Source of the DNA: Chitinophagaceae bacterium UBA1931
Lineage (GTDB): Bacteria > Bacteroidota > Bacteroidia > Chitinophagales > Chitinophagaceae
Length of the DNA: 64,000 nt
Assembly: GCA_002337125.1 (NCBI GenBank)
Contig: DDFJ01000003.1
Span: 248,001-312,000, forward strand
Direction of reading: 5' to 3'
The notes under the pieces are model-generated. The model saw only the letters and a program-made list of their open reading frames with translations. It did not search any database and was not told where the DNA came from. The stretch's first letter is position 1; each line of letters opens with the position of its first letter. A program made the translations under genes and the position numbers. Positions 1-8,783 of this stretch are shown here, one piece after another.

Positions 1-270
1 TATTCTTCCATTAGACGAATCAATAGTTGAAAATGCTTTATCAACCGATTTTGCGTTGGGCACTTCAAGGTTATTTACAAAGTCAAGTGCCGGATTTTTA
101 TACTTCAACCACAACCAGAATGTTGTTGTAAATTCTTTTTGTTTGAAGTCGATATCATGAATGCTGGTAATGTATATACCTACATACACAGTATCTTTTT
201 TTTCCTGTTGCGCATACAGCGAATCAGAAAACAGAATAAAAAACAAACAACACAAACTGAGAATCTTCAT
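1..270 (-). CDS. Secreted protein resembling the ligand-binding domain of pentameric ligand-gated channels (partial)
   Basis: Only the first 90 residues are inside the window; the rest lies beyond base 1. The start at base 270 opens a clear signal peptide (MKILSLCCLFFILFSDSLYAQ) followed by a mature part with VYVGIYITSIHDIDFKQKEF and a WLWLKYKNP stretch. A polar VGIYI-x-I-x-DIDFK pattern followed by a W-rich strand is typical of the beta-sandwich ligand-binding domain of bacterial Cys-loop-like channels. That assignment comes from pattern recognition only; the membrane segments that would prove it are not visible. It is transcribed leftward, separated from hutU by 73 bases. Confidence 0.5.
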   Translation of the reverse strand, partial: MKILSLCCLFFILFSDSLYAQQEKKDTVYVGIYITSIHDIDFKQKEFTTTFWLWLKYKNPALDFVNNLEVPNAKSVDKAFSTIDSSNGRI

Positions 271-343
271 ATAAGAAATTTACCAGTTGAAGATAACTTA
301 ACTGCAAATGAAAACAAAGTATAACTCAACCTCAGGTAAAAGT

Positions 344-2077
344 CTATTCTTTTACAATCCGTTCAGCAAGGTTGAGATGATGAGCTGTTGCTGTTTCTTT
401 TGCTATTTCATATCCTGCATCTGCATGACGGATAACCCCCATTCCCGGATCATTCCTCAACACTCTTTTCAAACGCATTTCAGCATCATCAGTTCCATCT
501 GCTACAATAACCATACCTGCGTGAATACTATACCCCATTCCCACACCACCACCATGATGAAGACTTACCCAACTTGCACCACCTGCTGTATTCACCAATG
601 CATTTAAGATTGGCCAATCAGCAACAGCATCACTACCATCAAGCATTGATTCTGTTTCCCTGTTAGGCGATGCAACCGAACCAGTATCTAAATGATCCCG
701 GCCAATAACAATCGGAGCTTTTACTTTTCCTGTGCGAACAAGTTCATTAAATGCAAGTCCTGCTTTTTCTCTTTCGCCCTGGCCCAGCCAGCAAATTCGT
801 GCAGGTAATCCCTGGAAAGCAATTTTTTCTTTCGCCAGTTTTACCCAACGAAGCAAGGAAGTATTATTGGGAAATAATGATGCAATGACTTCATCTGTTA
901 CAGCAATATCTTCCGGATCGTCGCTGAGTGCTGCCCAACGAAACGGACCTTTACCTTCACAAAAAAGCGGACGTATATATGCAGGCACAAAGCCAGGAAA
1001 TGCAAAACATCTTCCTTTTTCAAAATGCTCATGATTGTATAATGCATTCTGCAGTAACCGATCGAAATGATTGTTTTCATACTCTTCAGCTCTTGCACGG
1101 ATGTTATTTCCATAATCAAATGTAACCGCTCCCTGATCCATTAGCTGAAGCATGAGTTGCACATGCACATGCATACTTTCATAACTGCGTCGTATATATT
1201 CATCCGGGTTTTGATCACGCAGCACATTTGCCTGTTCATTTGTTAATGTATGTGGCACATACCCAATAAGCGGATCATGTGCACTTGTCTGATCTGTTAA
1301 TGTATCAGGAATAATATCACGCTGAATTAACCGGTCAAGTAAATGAACTGCATTGCACAACACACCTATACTTTTTGCTTCACCTTCTTTACGGTAATGA
1401 ATGGCCGCATTAATGGCTTCATCAATACTTGTATATTTTTCGTCGAGGTATTTTGTTTCAATCCGTTTATCAATGCGCCACTCTTCCACTTCTGCAATCA
1501 ATGCCACTCCTTCATTCATGGTGATGGCCAAAGGTTGAGCACCCCCCATTCCACCAAGACCTGCTGTTACATTTAATGTTCCCTTCAATGTGCCGCCAAA
1601 TTGTTTGTTGGCAATAGCGGCATAAGTTTCATAAGTACCCTGAACAATTCCCTGGCTGCCGATGTAAATCCATGAACCTGCAGTCATTTGTCCATACATC
1701 ATCAAACCTTTTTTCTCCAGCTCATCAAAATGTTTCCAGTTAGCCCAGTTGGGAACAAGCTGACTGTTGCTGATCAATACTCTTGGCGCATCTTTATGTG
1801 TTTGCAAAATGCCAACAGGCTTTCCACTTTGTATCAGTAATGATTCATTATTTTCCAGAACTTTTAATGCAGCAATAATATTATCCAATGCTTCAAAGTT
1901 TCTTGCAGCCTTACCTCTTCCACCATACACAATTAAATCATCCGGCCGTTCAGCAACATCGGGGTTCAGATTATTCAGCAACATACGCAGTGCAGCTTCC
2001 TGTATCCATCCCTTGCAATTGAGTTTTGTACCAACAGGAGTTTTGTATTTTTCAACATCATATTTCTTATGAATCAT
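344..2077 (-). CDS. hutU: Urocanate hydratase
   Basis: Second step of histidine degradation: converts urocanate to imidazolonepropionate with NAD+ as an electrophilic cofactor, in the cytosol. The 577-residue product is close to the usual ~555. It carries the N-terminal YGGRGKAARN segment, the FQGLPARICWLGQGERE segment holding the conserved catalytic-region cysteine, and the family's C-terminal GGASWVSLHHGGGVGMGYS run. It lies 50 bases downstream of hutH on the same strand, so both are probably co-transcribed behind the marR gene. The later genes hutI and hutG/hutF are not in the window. No frameshift or missing motif was seen. Confidence 0.97.
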   Translation of the reverse strand: MIHKKYDVEKYKTPVGTKLNCKGWIQEAALRMLLNNLNPDVAERPDDLIVYGGRGKAARNFEALDNIIAALKVLENNESLLIQSGKPVGILQTHKDAPRVLISNSQLVPNWANWKHFDELEKKGLMMYGQMTAGSWIYIGSQGIVQGTYETYAAIANKQFGGTLKGTLNVTAGLGGMGGAQPLAITMNEGVALIAEVEEWRIDKRIETKYLDEKYTSIDEAINAAIHYRKEGEAKSIGVLCNAVHLLDRLIQRDIIPDTLTDQTSAHDPLIGYVPHTLTNEQANVLRDQNPDEYIRRSYESMHVHVQLMLQLMDQGAVTFDYGNNIRARAEEYENNHFDRLLQNALYNHEHFEKGRCFAFPGFVPAYIRPLFCEGKGPFRWAALSDDPEDIAVTDEVIASLFPNNTSLLRWVKLAKEKIAFQGLPARICWLGQGEREKAGLAFNELVRTGKVKAPIVIGRDHLDTGSVASPNRETESMLDGSDAVADWPILNALVNTAGGASWVSLHHGGGVGMGYSIHAGMVIVADGTDDAEMRLKRVLRNDPGMGVIRHADAGYEIAKETATAHHLNLAERIVKE

Positions 2078-2127
2078 AGCAATCGTTTTTTGTGAATGGG
2101 AACTAATAATTATGAAGAATGATTGTT

Positions 2128-3687
2128 CTAAACAATAAACTGTTCAAATGTTTTATTGAGATTGATTTTTCTTTCAGCAGCAAATGCATTTACTTTTTCA
2201 ACAAATGAAAAATCTTTGATGATGCCGGCAACACAGTTAATATCATCAGCAAAAATTCTGTCTTCGCTTGCAAAACTTACATGATGACGCACACAATCAT
2301 GTGCAAATTCAAGGAGCTCACTGCTCTTTAATGGTCGCCTGAATTCAATTGCCTGGCAAGCCGATAAAAGTTCAATCGCCAAAATAAATTCAAGATTATC
2401 GAGTACTTTGTTCAGCTTTCTTCCACTGATGCTACCCATACTTACATGATCTTCCTGGCCAAGTGAAGTAGGAATACTATCAGCACTTGCAGGAAAACAC
2501 AAAGTCTTATTTTCAGTTACCAATGCAGCTGTTGTGTATTGCGGAATCATGAACCCGCTGTTTAACCCAACATCATTCATTAATAACATCGGCAATCCCC
2601 ATTTTCCTTCAAGCAAAAGATAACAACGCCTGTCGCTGATGTTACCAATTTCAGCTGCAGCAAAACAGGCATAGTCCAATGGTAAAGCAAGTGGCTGACC
2701 ATGAAAATTTCCACCGCTGATGGTATCATTTGCACTGAACAGAATCGGGTTATCTGTAACAGCATTCAATTCAATTTCAGTAAGCTCTTTTAAATGCAGC
2801 CATGCATTGCGTGATGCACCATGTACCTGCGGCATACAACGCAGTGAGTAAGGATCCTGTACACGACCACAATCAACATGACTTTGCATAATATCTGAAT
2901 CATTCAGCAATAAACGCAAACGCTGTGCAACTAATTTATTTCCGCTGAATGGACGCAGCTCATGAAGTCTTTCATCAAACGGAGCTTTTGTTCCTGTTAA
3001 TGCCTCAAGACTCATGGCACCAATAATATCAGCAGCCTCCATACAATTATGCATGCGCTGTACTGCCTTTACTGCAAAACTTAAAATGAATTGTGTTCCG
3101 TTGATTAATGCAAGTCCTTCTTTTGGGCCAAGCTCAATTGGCTGCAGGTTGAATTGTTGCAGCACATCAGTTGTTTTTTGTCGCACACCTTTGTAAAAAA
3201 CTTCACCCAAACCAATTAATGGAAGAAACAAATGTGCAAGTGGTGCAAGATCGCCACTGGCACCAACACTTCCCTTTTCAGGAACAACAGGAATTACATG
3301 TTCATTGATATGCCAGATGATACGTTCAACTGTTGAGAGTTGAACACCACTAAAGCCCTGTGCCAATGCCTGCACTTTGGTGATGAGCATGAGCTTTGCC
3401 ACTTCTTCCGGTATGGGATCACCAACTCCAACACTGTGGCTTTGCAGAATTTTGTACTGAAGAGTTGCAGTATCCTCTTTTGAAATTTTGCTGTTAGATA
3501 AAATACCAAAACCGGTATTTACACCATAAACAGTATGTTCCTGTTCAACAATTTCCTGAACAGTTTTTTGTGAAGCAACAATGTTCTTTACTGCATCAGT
3601 TGAAAGAACGGCCTTTAATTTACCGCCGGCTATTTCCAGGGCTGAGTGTACAGTAAGCCTGTCGGTTCCGTAATGAAATTGGCTCAT
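2128..3687 (-). CDS. hutH: Histidine ammonia-lyase
   Basis: First step of histidine degradation: removes ammonia from L-histidine to give urocanate. The 519-residue protein has the hallmark GSVGASGDLAPLAHL segment, whose Ala-Ser-Gly triplet cyclises to the MIO prosthetic group. It also has the family's N-terminal YGVNTGFG and the QEDHVSMGS loop. It starts 8 bases after the end of marR and is followed by hutU after 50 bases, which fits one leftward operon. The length is typical and no lesion is visible. Confidence 0.97.
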   Translation of the reverse strand: MSQFHYGTDRLTVHSALEIAGGKLKAVLSTDAVKNIVASQKTVQEIVEQEHTVYGVNTGFGILSNSKISKEDTATLQYKILQSHSVGVGDPIPEEVAKLMLITKVQALAQGFSGVQLSTVERIIWHINEHVIPVVPEKGSVGASGDLAPLAHLFLPLIGLGEVFYKGVRQKTTDVLQQFNLQPIELGPKEGLALINGTQFILSFAVKAVQRMHNCMEAADIIGAMSLEALTGTKAPFDERLHELRPFSGNKLVAQRLRLLLNDSDIMQSHVDCGRVQDPYSLRCMPQVHGASRNAWLHLKELTEIELNAVTDNPILFSANDTISGGNFHGQPLALPLDYACFAAAEIGNISDRRCYLLLEGKWGLPMLLMNDVGLNSGFMIPQYTTAALVTENKTLCFPASADSIPTSLGQEDHVSMGSISGRKLNKVLDNLEFILAIELLSACQAIEFRRPLKSSELLEFAHDCVRHHVSFASEDRIFADDINCVAGIIKDFSFVEKVNAFAAERKINLNKTFEQFIV

Positions 3688-3695
3688 AGCAATCG

Positions 3696-4181
3696 TTATT
3701 GTTTCAGTTTTTGTTCAATGCGTTCAAATACAGATTTGTTGCTCAGTCCATCCTCAAATGCAATTAATGCAGACAGTATTTTTTTTCCGTCTGCCGATTC
3801 ATTACTCAATTCTTCCATTGCTTTTTTCATAGCAATCCACACCGGCTGAACTTTGTGCAATAGTTTTTCCCCCTTTGCCGTAAAAGTTACTACTTTATGC
3901 CGTGCATCCTTTTTGGAAACAACCGATTTTACTAAACCTTTCTCTTTCAGATTGCTTACCATCTGGCTTGCAGCCGAATGAGAAATATGTAATGTATCAG
4001 AAATATTGCGGATGGAAACTTCGCCATCTTCCGACAACAAATAAAAAACAGGAAACCAGGAAGCATCAAAATGTATTTTATGCGACCGGTAAATTTTGTT
4101 AACATCGTTAATAAACGATTCGCTGAGTCTTCTTAATCTTGTGCCAAAAAGCAAGTATCCAACTGACTGGTAGAATTCCAT
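3696..4181 (-). CDS. MarR-family transcriptional regulator of the hut operon
   Basis: A 161-residue winged-helix protein. The core around residues 45-110 reads LSEDGEVSIRNISDTLHIS, then SAASQMVSNLKEKGLVK (recognition helix) and a wing with DARHKVVTFTAKGEKLL, as in MarR proteins. It is the first gene of the hut operon, 8 bases ahead of hutH. A 16-bp near-palindrome lies 10 bases upstream of the start, inside the predicted promoter, so negative autoregulation of marR-hutH-hutU is likely. The inducer is not known; urocanate is the usual hut inducer in other bacteria, but assigning it here is inference. Confidence 0.9.
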   Translation of the reverse strand: MEFYQSVGYLLFGTRLRRLSESFINDVNKIYRSHKIHFDASWFPVFYLLSEDGEVSIRNISDTLHISHSAASQMVSNLKEKGLVKSVVSKKDARHKVVTFTAKGEKLLHKVQPVWIAMKKAMEELSNESADGKKILSALIAFEDGLSNKSVFERIEQKLKQ

Positions 4182-4185
4182 GCGC

Positions 4186-4227
4186 CAAATATATAAGTAC
4201 TTACATAATTTTCCAAAACGTAAATTC
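4186..4227 (-). promoter_or_regulatory. Promoter and candidate operator of marR-hutH-hutU
   Basis: On the minus strand TATATTTG (4193 to 4186) matches the Bacteroidota -7 consensus TAnnTTTG exactly. A TTTTG -33 element lies 20 bases upstream of it. The spacer contains the near-palindrome ATGTAAGTACTTATAT (4191-4206, perfect 10-bp core TAAGTACTTA), which overlaps the -7 box and is well placed for repression by the MarR protein. The start codon at 4181 is only a few bases past the -7 box, so the transcript may be almost leaderless. Confidence 0.6.
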
Positions 4228-4306
4228 AGTCACTAAATAACCAGCCCGATATGCCATGGCAAGTTCTTATATTTACCTGTCTTAATACTCTAACAAATAC
4301 ATTCAA

Positions 4307-5302
4307 ATGAAGAAACTTTTTTTCCTGGCAGTTTGCTTATTCACCATCCAGCTTTGTATTGCTCAACACATTGAATTACTCGACAGCAGTCAGAACTGCT
4401 CCTTTCGTGGATTAAGTGTTGTAAATGATCATGTGCTTTGGGTAAGCGGAAGCAATGGAACTGTCGGACTTTCAACCGATGCCGGCAAAACATTCAGCTG
4501 GATGAAAGTAAAAGGATTTGAAAAAACAGATTTCAGAGATATTGAAGCATTTGATGCAAAGACAGCGATAATTATGGGCATTGATACACCGGCCGTTTTA
4601 CTGAAAACAACTGACGGCGGAAAGAACTGGAAAAAAGTTATGGAAGATAAACGTCCCGGAATGTTTCTCGATGCAATGGAATTCTGGAATGAGATGAGTG
4701 GCATTGTGATTGGTGATCCCATCAATGGAAAAATTTACATAGCCCGTACGTTTGATGGTGGCGAAACATGGCGTGGATTACCCGAGGAATATTATCCTGT
4801 TGCCGATAAGGGCGAAGCCATGTTTGCATCCAGCGGAACCAATGTTCGCAAACTTGCAAAAGATGAGGCCTGCTTCATTACCGGAGGTGTACGTTCAAGA
4901 TTATTCATCAGGGATAAAAAGATTGATTTGCCCATTCTCCAGGGCAAAGAAACAACCGGGGCAAATTCAATAGCAGTATTTGATCGCAAACATTTTGTAA
5001 TTGTTGGCGGCGATTTTACCAATGCTGCATCGTCAGAAAAAAATTGTATTCTTTCAAGCGATGGTGGTTCAAGTTTCTCCACACCTGCTACTCCACCAGC
5101 AGGTTACAGAAGCTGCGTTGAATATATTACTAAAAAAACATTGATTACCTGTGGAATAACCGGAGCTGATTACAGCATTGACGGCGGAAACAACTGGAAA
5201 TTGATTTCTTCAACAGGTTTTCATGTTGTACGTAAAGCCAAAAAAGGTAAATCAGTTTTTTTTGCAGGAGCAAAAGGAAAAATCGGGAAACTTGTTTTGT
5301 AA
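4307..5302 (+). CDS. Secreted BNR/YCF48-like beta-propeller protein
   Basis: 331 residues with an N-terminal signal peptide ending near CIAQ. The body repeats strands with the sialidase/photosystem-assembly signature S-x-DxGxxW: LSTDAGKTFSWM, KTTDGGKNWKKV, RTFDGGETWRGL, LSSDGGSSFS and YSIDGGNNWKLI. Five such Asp-box-like repeats spread along the chain indicate a beta-propeller that is probably periplasmic or surface-attached. No catalytic residues of true sialidases can be assigned. It stands alone, divergent from the hut operon. The function is unknown beyond the fold. Confidence 0.8.
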   Translation: MKKLFFLAVCLFTIQLCIAQHIELLDSSQNCSFRGLSVVNDHVLWVSGSNGTVGLSTDAGKTFSWMKVKGFEKTDFRDIEAFDAKTAIIMGIDTPAVLLKTTDGGKNWKKVMEDKRPGMFLDAMEFWNEMSGIVIGDPINGKIYIARTFDGGETWRGLPEEYYPVADKGEAMFASSGTNVRKLAKDEACFITGGVRSRLFIRDKKIDLPILQGKETTGANSIAVFDRKHFVIVGGDFTNAASSEKNCILSSDGGSSFSTPATPPAGYRSCVEYITKKTLITCGITGADYSIDGGNNWKLISSTGFHVVRKAKKGKSVFFAGAKGKIGKLVL

Positions 5303-5411
5303 CTGTCCGTTTTTCTCAATGAAATACGCTGACTTTTGTCATACCCGTTTCTGATGACAGGCATGGAGGAAAATGTCATATAAAAGTAATTTTACATCGA
5401 AAATTTCTGCT

Positions 5412-5822
5412 ATGCACATCAAGATAAATGCTGATATCACACTGAGGGAAATCAAAAATATTTTTTCGGCGCATTATCCCAATCTAAAGCTTGCGTTTTA
5501 CAAAACGCCACATGAAATTTTTGAAGCTTCAGATGAATGCAACCGCTACCCATGTGATATTAAACTGAGAGAACTGAAGGATGGGCCACTTGAAGGAATT
5601 ATCAATATTCAACCCAAAGAAAAAATTGCTGATTTAGAAAGAGATTTCCAGGTACGTTTTGGTTTGCCAGCACAGGTTTTAGTAAAAGAGCATGGTTTAT
5701 GGACGCAAACAACAGGTATGGATAGTTTTACATTAAGAGAAGCCAACGAACTCAGTAAAAATGATTCAGATGAATTCCTGGTAGAAGATTATGATGAGGG
5801 TTTTGACGAAGAAATGGAATAA
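5412..5822 (+). CDS. Conserved hypothetical protein with acidic C-terminus
   Basis: I chose the ATG at 5412, giving 136 residues beginning MHIKINADITLREIKNIFS, because this looks like the conserved beginning of a small Bacteroidota cytosolic family. An in-frame ATG at 5373 preceded by GGAGG would add 13 residues and cannot be excluded. The chain is soluble with no signal peptide or membrane segment. It ends in an acidic tail (DEFLVEDYDEGFDEEME). A hairpin terminator follows. Function not recognised. Confidence 0.7.
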   Translation: MHIKINADITLREIKNIFSAHYPNLKLAFYKTPHEIFEASDECNRYPCDIKLRELKDGPLEGIINIQPKEKIADLERDFQVRFGLPAQVLVKEHGLWTQTTGMDSFTLREANELSKNDSDEFLVEDYDEGFDEEME

Positions 5823-5851
5823 CTTTTTTTGTTTTCACATTAACATAAAAG

Positions 5852-5886
5852 ACCGGGCTCTGTAAAAACAGGCCCGGTTGGTTTTT
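5852..5886 (+). terminator. Rho-independent terminator after the acidic-tail hypothetical gene
   Basis: Imperfect GC-rich hairpin (ACCGGGC arm at 5852-5858, GCCCGGT arm at 5871-5877) around an A-rich loop, followed by TGGTTTTTC on the plus strand. Confidence 0.65.
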
Positions 5887-5906
5887 CGGGATCTTCCTTT
5901 CACTTT

Positions 5907-6701
5907 TTATTTCTGTAGCAAGATGTTTGGCAACTTTATTTCATTATTGCCAACAACGATGTTTTTAATTGTTGTATCACGATAGCCATTTGCAGTTGCA
6001 TCGATAAACAAATCAACTGTACCGGCTTTGATGCCACGTATTTTAAATTCGCCTTCATTTCCGGGAATTGCAAGCAACGTTTGACTTGCTGATTTCATTG
6101 TTACAATTGCAGCTGCTTCTTTTGGAAGAATTCTTCCTTCAATTCGTCCGTCATGTTCATCAGAGAAAGTGCGGATATGAGGCAACAATTCAAACTGGCC
6201 GTTATTATTGAGAATAATTGAACCGGCTGCATCAAAGTCAAGATTGATCTTCATGTTAGCTGCATTCATTTCTGAAATATCATCCACATTAATGATAACA
6301 ACTGCATCTTTCAATGCTAAAGGAACGTTTGCTCCATTTACAACAACTGAATTACTCGTTCCAAGTGTGAGTCGTACTTTTTTAATTTCACCCTGCGAAA
6401 CAAAACCAGACGCAAACAACGTGTCAATACCATTGCGGAAATTGAGAATATTGTAAACACCCGGACGAATATTCAATGTTTCCCACGACTCATGCTCAGT
6501 ACCAGTGCTGTCTTTCACTTCAATTTTTAATTCCACTTTTTGAATATCAATATTCACCTGTTCAAAGGTTACAGGATTATCGGTTAAGTAAACACTCACT
6601 TTTTGTTTACCACCAATACCTGAGTTTTCTTTTTTGCATGAGAGAAGCAGAAAAGTAATCAGTACTGTAACTGCAAATAAAATTTTAGCTGTCGTTTTCA
6701 T
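5907..6701 (-). CDS. DUF4382-family lipoprotein
   Basis: 264 residues. The N-terminus is a lipoprotein signal with LLLSC at residues 18-22, so the mature protein is probably lipid-anchored. Residues 35-180 have the DUF4382 pattern, starting KVSVYLTDNPVTFEQVNIDIQKVE in the first strand-helix segment and followed by YNILNFRNG. The last 60 residues (FKIRGIKAGTVDLFIDATANGYRD) resemble a carboxypeptidase-regulatory-like beta-sandwich. The function of this family is not established. It appears monocistronic; the upstream 137 bases separate it from the DUF486 gene, which is on the same strand. Confidence 0.8.
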   Translation of the reverse strand: MKTTAKILFAVTVLITFLLLSCKKENSGIGGKQKVSVYLTDNPVTFEQVNIDIQKVELKIEVKDSTGTEHESWETLNIRPGVYNILNFRNGIDTLFASGFVSQGEIKKVRLTLGTSNSVVVNGANVPLALKDAVVIINVDDISEMNAANMKINLDFDAAGSIILNNNGQFELLPHIRTFSDEHDGRIEGRILPKEAAAIVTMKSASQTLLAIPGNEGEFKIRGIKAGTVDLFIDATANGYRDTTIKNIVVGNNEIKLPNILLQK

Positions 6702-6838
6702 CTGTTTATTTTTTTTTAATCAGGAATTGAATAACAACTCAAAAGTAGAAGTGCACTTATTTGCAGGAAAGTGAATAAGACTGAGCAGGTAAACTCAGTA
6801 ACCGAACCGGAAGGAATAAAAACTGACAGGCTAACTTA

Positions 6839-7171
6839 TTATTTCTTAAACATGAAATAAACAGCACCAAGGAGAAAAACAAAACTTACAATATATTTCC
6901 AGTGAAATGGTTCACGCAGGTAAGCAACAGCAAACACACCAAACACAACAAGTGTAATAACTTCCTGGATCATTTTTAAATGAAATGCATTTAATCCACT
7001 CTGATAACCTAAGCGGTTTGCCGGCACCATGAGGCAATATTCAAATAATGCAATGAGCCAGCTAATGAGTACAACTTTCCACAATGCAACATTCTGGTGA
7101 CGCAGATGACCGTACCATGCAATGGTCATAAATACATTGGAAAATAAAAGCAGGAGAATAGTTCTCAGCAT
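6839..7171 (-). CDS. DUF486 small membrane protein (DMT superfamily)
   Basis: 110 residues with four predicted membrane segments (about 4-20, 32-50, 66-84 and 90-107) and the family features MTIAWYGHL and FEYCLMVPANRLGY. DUF486 proteins are half-size relatives of drug/metabolite transporters; the substrate is unknown. The gene begins 6 bases after the pyrB stop on the same strand, so it is likely the last gene of the pyrR-pyrB transcript. A link to pyrimidines is suggested only by position. Confidence 0.88.
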   Translation of the reverse strand: MLRTILLLLFSNVFMTIAWYGHLRHQNVALWKVVLISWLIALFEYCLMVPANRLGYQSGLNAFHLKMIQEVITLVVFGVFAVAYLREPFHWKYIVSFVFLLGAVYFMFKK

Positions 7172-7177
7172 TGGCTA

Positions 7178-8110
7178 TCAGTTTTCTGAACGTTTGCCTG
7201 CAAGCAGGAACAGAACGGCCATACGAACTGCCACGCCATTTTCAACCTGCTGCAAAATGATTGATTGTTTACTATCAGCAACATCACTGTCTAATTCAAC
7301 ACCACGGTTAATTGGACCGGGATGCATAATCACAATTTCCTTTTGTAAAGAATCGAGCAGGCGGCGGTTAATACCAAACGCCAGGTTATATTCACGAAGA
7401 GATGAGAACAACGGTTGATTCATTCGTTCAAGCTGAATGCGTAGCACATTGGCTACATCGCACCAACGTAATGTTTCTTCAATGTTGTAAGAAACATTTA
7501 CACCAAATGATTGCTGAAGATATTTTGGAATAAGTGTGGGGGGGCCGGCAACTGTTACTTCGGCTCCCATTTTCTTCAGCAGATAAATATTACTCAATGC
7601 AACACGACTGTGCATGATATCGCCCAGTATGGCAATTTTCTTTCCTTCAAGTGTACCCAGCTTTTCACGAATAGAAAAAGCATCCAGCAATGCCTGTGTG
7701 GGATGTTCATTAATTCCATCGCCGGCATTTACAATAGCAGCAGGAATGTGTTTGGCAAGAAAATGCGGAGCACCACTTGCACTATGGCGCATCACCACCA
7801 TATCCACTTTCATGCTTAAAATATTGTTCACTGTATCCAGCAGCGTTTCTCCTTTTGCGGCTGATGATCCTGAAGCTGTAAAATTGATTGTATCGGCACT
7901 CAAACGTTTTTCAGCCAGTTCAAAAGAGATTCTTGTACGTGTTGAATTTTCGTAAAATAAATTCACAATGGTTACATCACGCAGAGAAGGCACTTTCTTG
8001 ATGGGACGCTGTAATACATCCTTGAACTGAACAGCTGTGTCGAGAATGAGTTGTATGTCCTGTGGAGTAAGGTCTTTAATGCCGAGTAAATGTCGAGTGG
8101 ATAGTTGCAT
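7178..8110 (-). CDS. pyrB: Aspartate carbamoyltransferase catalytic subunit
   Basis: Joins carbamoyl phosphate to aspartate, the committed step of pyrimidine synthesis. The 310 residues include the carbamoyl-phosphate motif STRTRISFE (about 56-64), the HPTQALLDAF motif, and HPGPINRG near the C-terminus. It starts 24 bases after pyrR and is followed after 6 bases by a DUF486 gene. No pyrI regulatory subunit is adjacent. A short G-run (7 G) lies in its reading frame near 7537-7543. Confidence 0.96.
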   Translation of the reverse strand: MQLSTRHLLGIKDLTPQDIQLILDTAVQFKDVLQRPIKKVPSLRDVTIVNLFYENSTRTRISFELAEKRLSADTINFTASGSSAAKGETLLDTVNNILSMKVDMVVMRHSASGAPHFLAKHIPAAIVNAGDGINEHPTQALLDAFSIREKLGTLEGKKIAILGDIMHSRVALSNIYLLKKMGAEVTVAGPPTLIPKYLQQSFGVNVSYNIEETLRWCDVANVLRIQLERMNQPLFSSLREYNLAFGINRRLLDSLQKEIVIMHPGPINRGVELDSDVADSKQSIILQQVENGVAVRMAVLFLLAGKRSEN

Positions 8111-8134
8111 TAAAAAGCAAAGATAAAGGGTTCA

Positions 8135-8644
8135 CTAATACAACACAACTTCTGGTTTTTGCCAGTCTACAGTTACTTTCTGGCTGAGGATGGAGTCGAT
8201 TGCCTTACCTGTGTAATCGGGCTGAATGGGTAACTGGCGGTTAAACCGGCGGTCGATCAGCACCAGCAATTCAACCTTGGCCGGGCGGCCAAAGTCAACT
8301 AAAGCATCCATGGCAGCACGGATGGTGCGGCCTGTGTAAAGCACGTCATCAATCAACACTACATTTTTATTTTCAATGCTGAAGTCGATGGTGGTTTGGT
8401 TGGCAACATGTATCCCCTTGTGAGCATCATCACGGTAAAAAGTAATATCCAGTTTACCGTAAGAAAGTTTTTTTTCAGGGTAATGGCTTTGAATTTCAGC
8501 CACAATCCTGTCGGCAAGGAAATAACCTCTTGGCTGTAATCCTACAAACACAGTATCATTAAAGGGAAAATGATTTTCAATAACCTGGTGACTGAGGCGC
8601 TGTATGGTAAGGAGCAATTGCTCGTTTGATAAAATCGTTTTCAT
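8135..8644 (-). CDS. pyrR: Bifunctional pyr operon regulator / uracil phosphoribosyltransferase
   Basis: 169 residues of the type I phosphoribosyltransferase fold, with the PRPP-binding VVLIDDVLYTGRTIRAAMD (about 95-113) and the PyrR-type FVGLQPRGYFLADRI near residue 33. In Gram-positives PyrR binds pyr mRNA to attenuate transcription and also makes UMP from uracil. RNA regulation here is not evident: I see no convincing anti-terminator in the 139 bases upstream. It is the first gene of pyrR-pyrB-DUF486. Confidence 0.93.
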   Translation of the reverse strand: MKTILSNEQLLLTIQRLSHQVIENHFPFNDTVFVGLQPRGYFLADRIVAEIQSHYPEKKLSYGKLDITFYRDDAHKGIHVANQTTIDFSIENKNVVLIDDVLYTGRTIRAAMDALVDFGRPAKVELLVLIDRRFNRQLPIQPDYTGKAIDSILSQKVTVDWQKPEVVLY

Positions 8645-8734
8645 TGCAATGTTTTAAATGTTGTTCCGGCACAAACAAAATTCCGTTGCTTCACAGTATA
8701 AAAATAGAACAGTTCTCTAAACTTTCCGAAACGA

Positions 8735-8772
8735 TTTAAAACAAAGGGAGCTGCACCTGCGGTGCAGCTCCC
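8735..8772 (-). terminator. Terminator after the outer-membrane barrel gene
   Basis: A perfect 12-bp stem GGGAGCTGCACC / GGTGCAGCTCCC (8746-8772, loop TGC) lies 12 bases past the stop at 8784. It is followed on the minus strand by TTTGTTTTAAA. The GC-rich stem contrasts with its surroundings. Confidence 0.8.
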
Positions 8773-8783
8773 TACTGCTGTTT

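Noticed and set aside
732..1125. Plus-strand and other-frame reading frames opposite hutU, and similar long antisense frames over pruA, prfB, pnp, purM and the glycoside hydrolases
   Set aside because: They lie wholly within strongly supported genes, show no family motifs and have biased composition that follows from the opposite strand.
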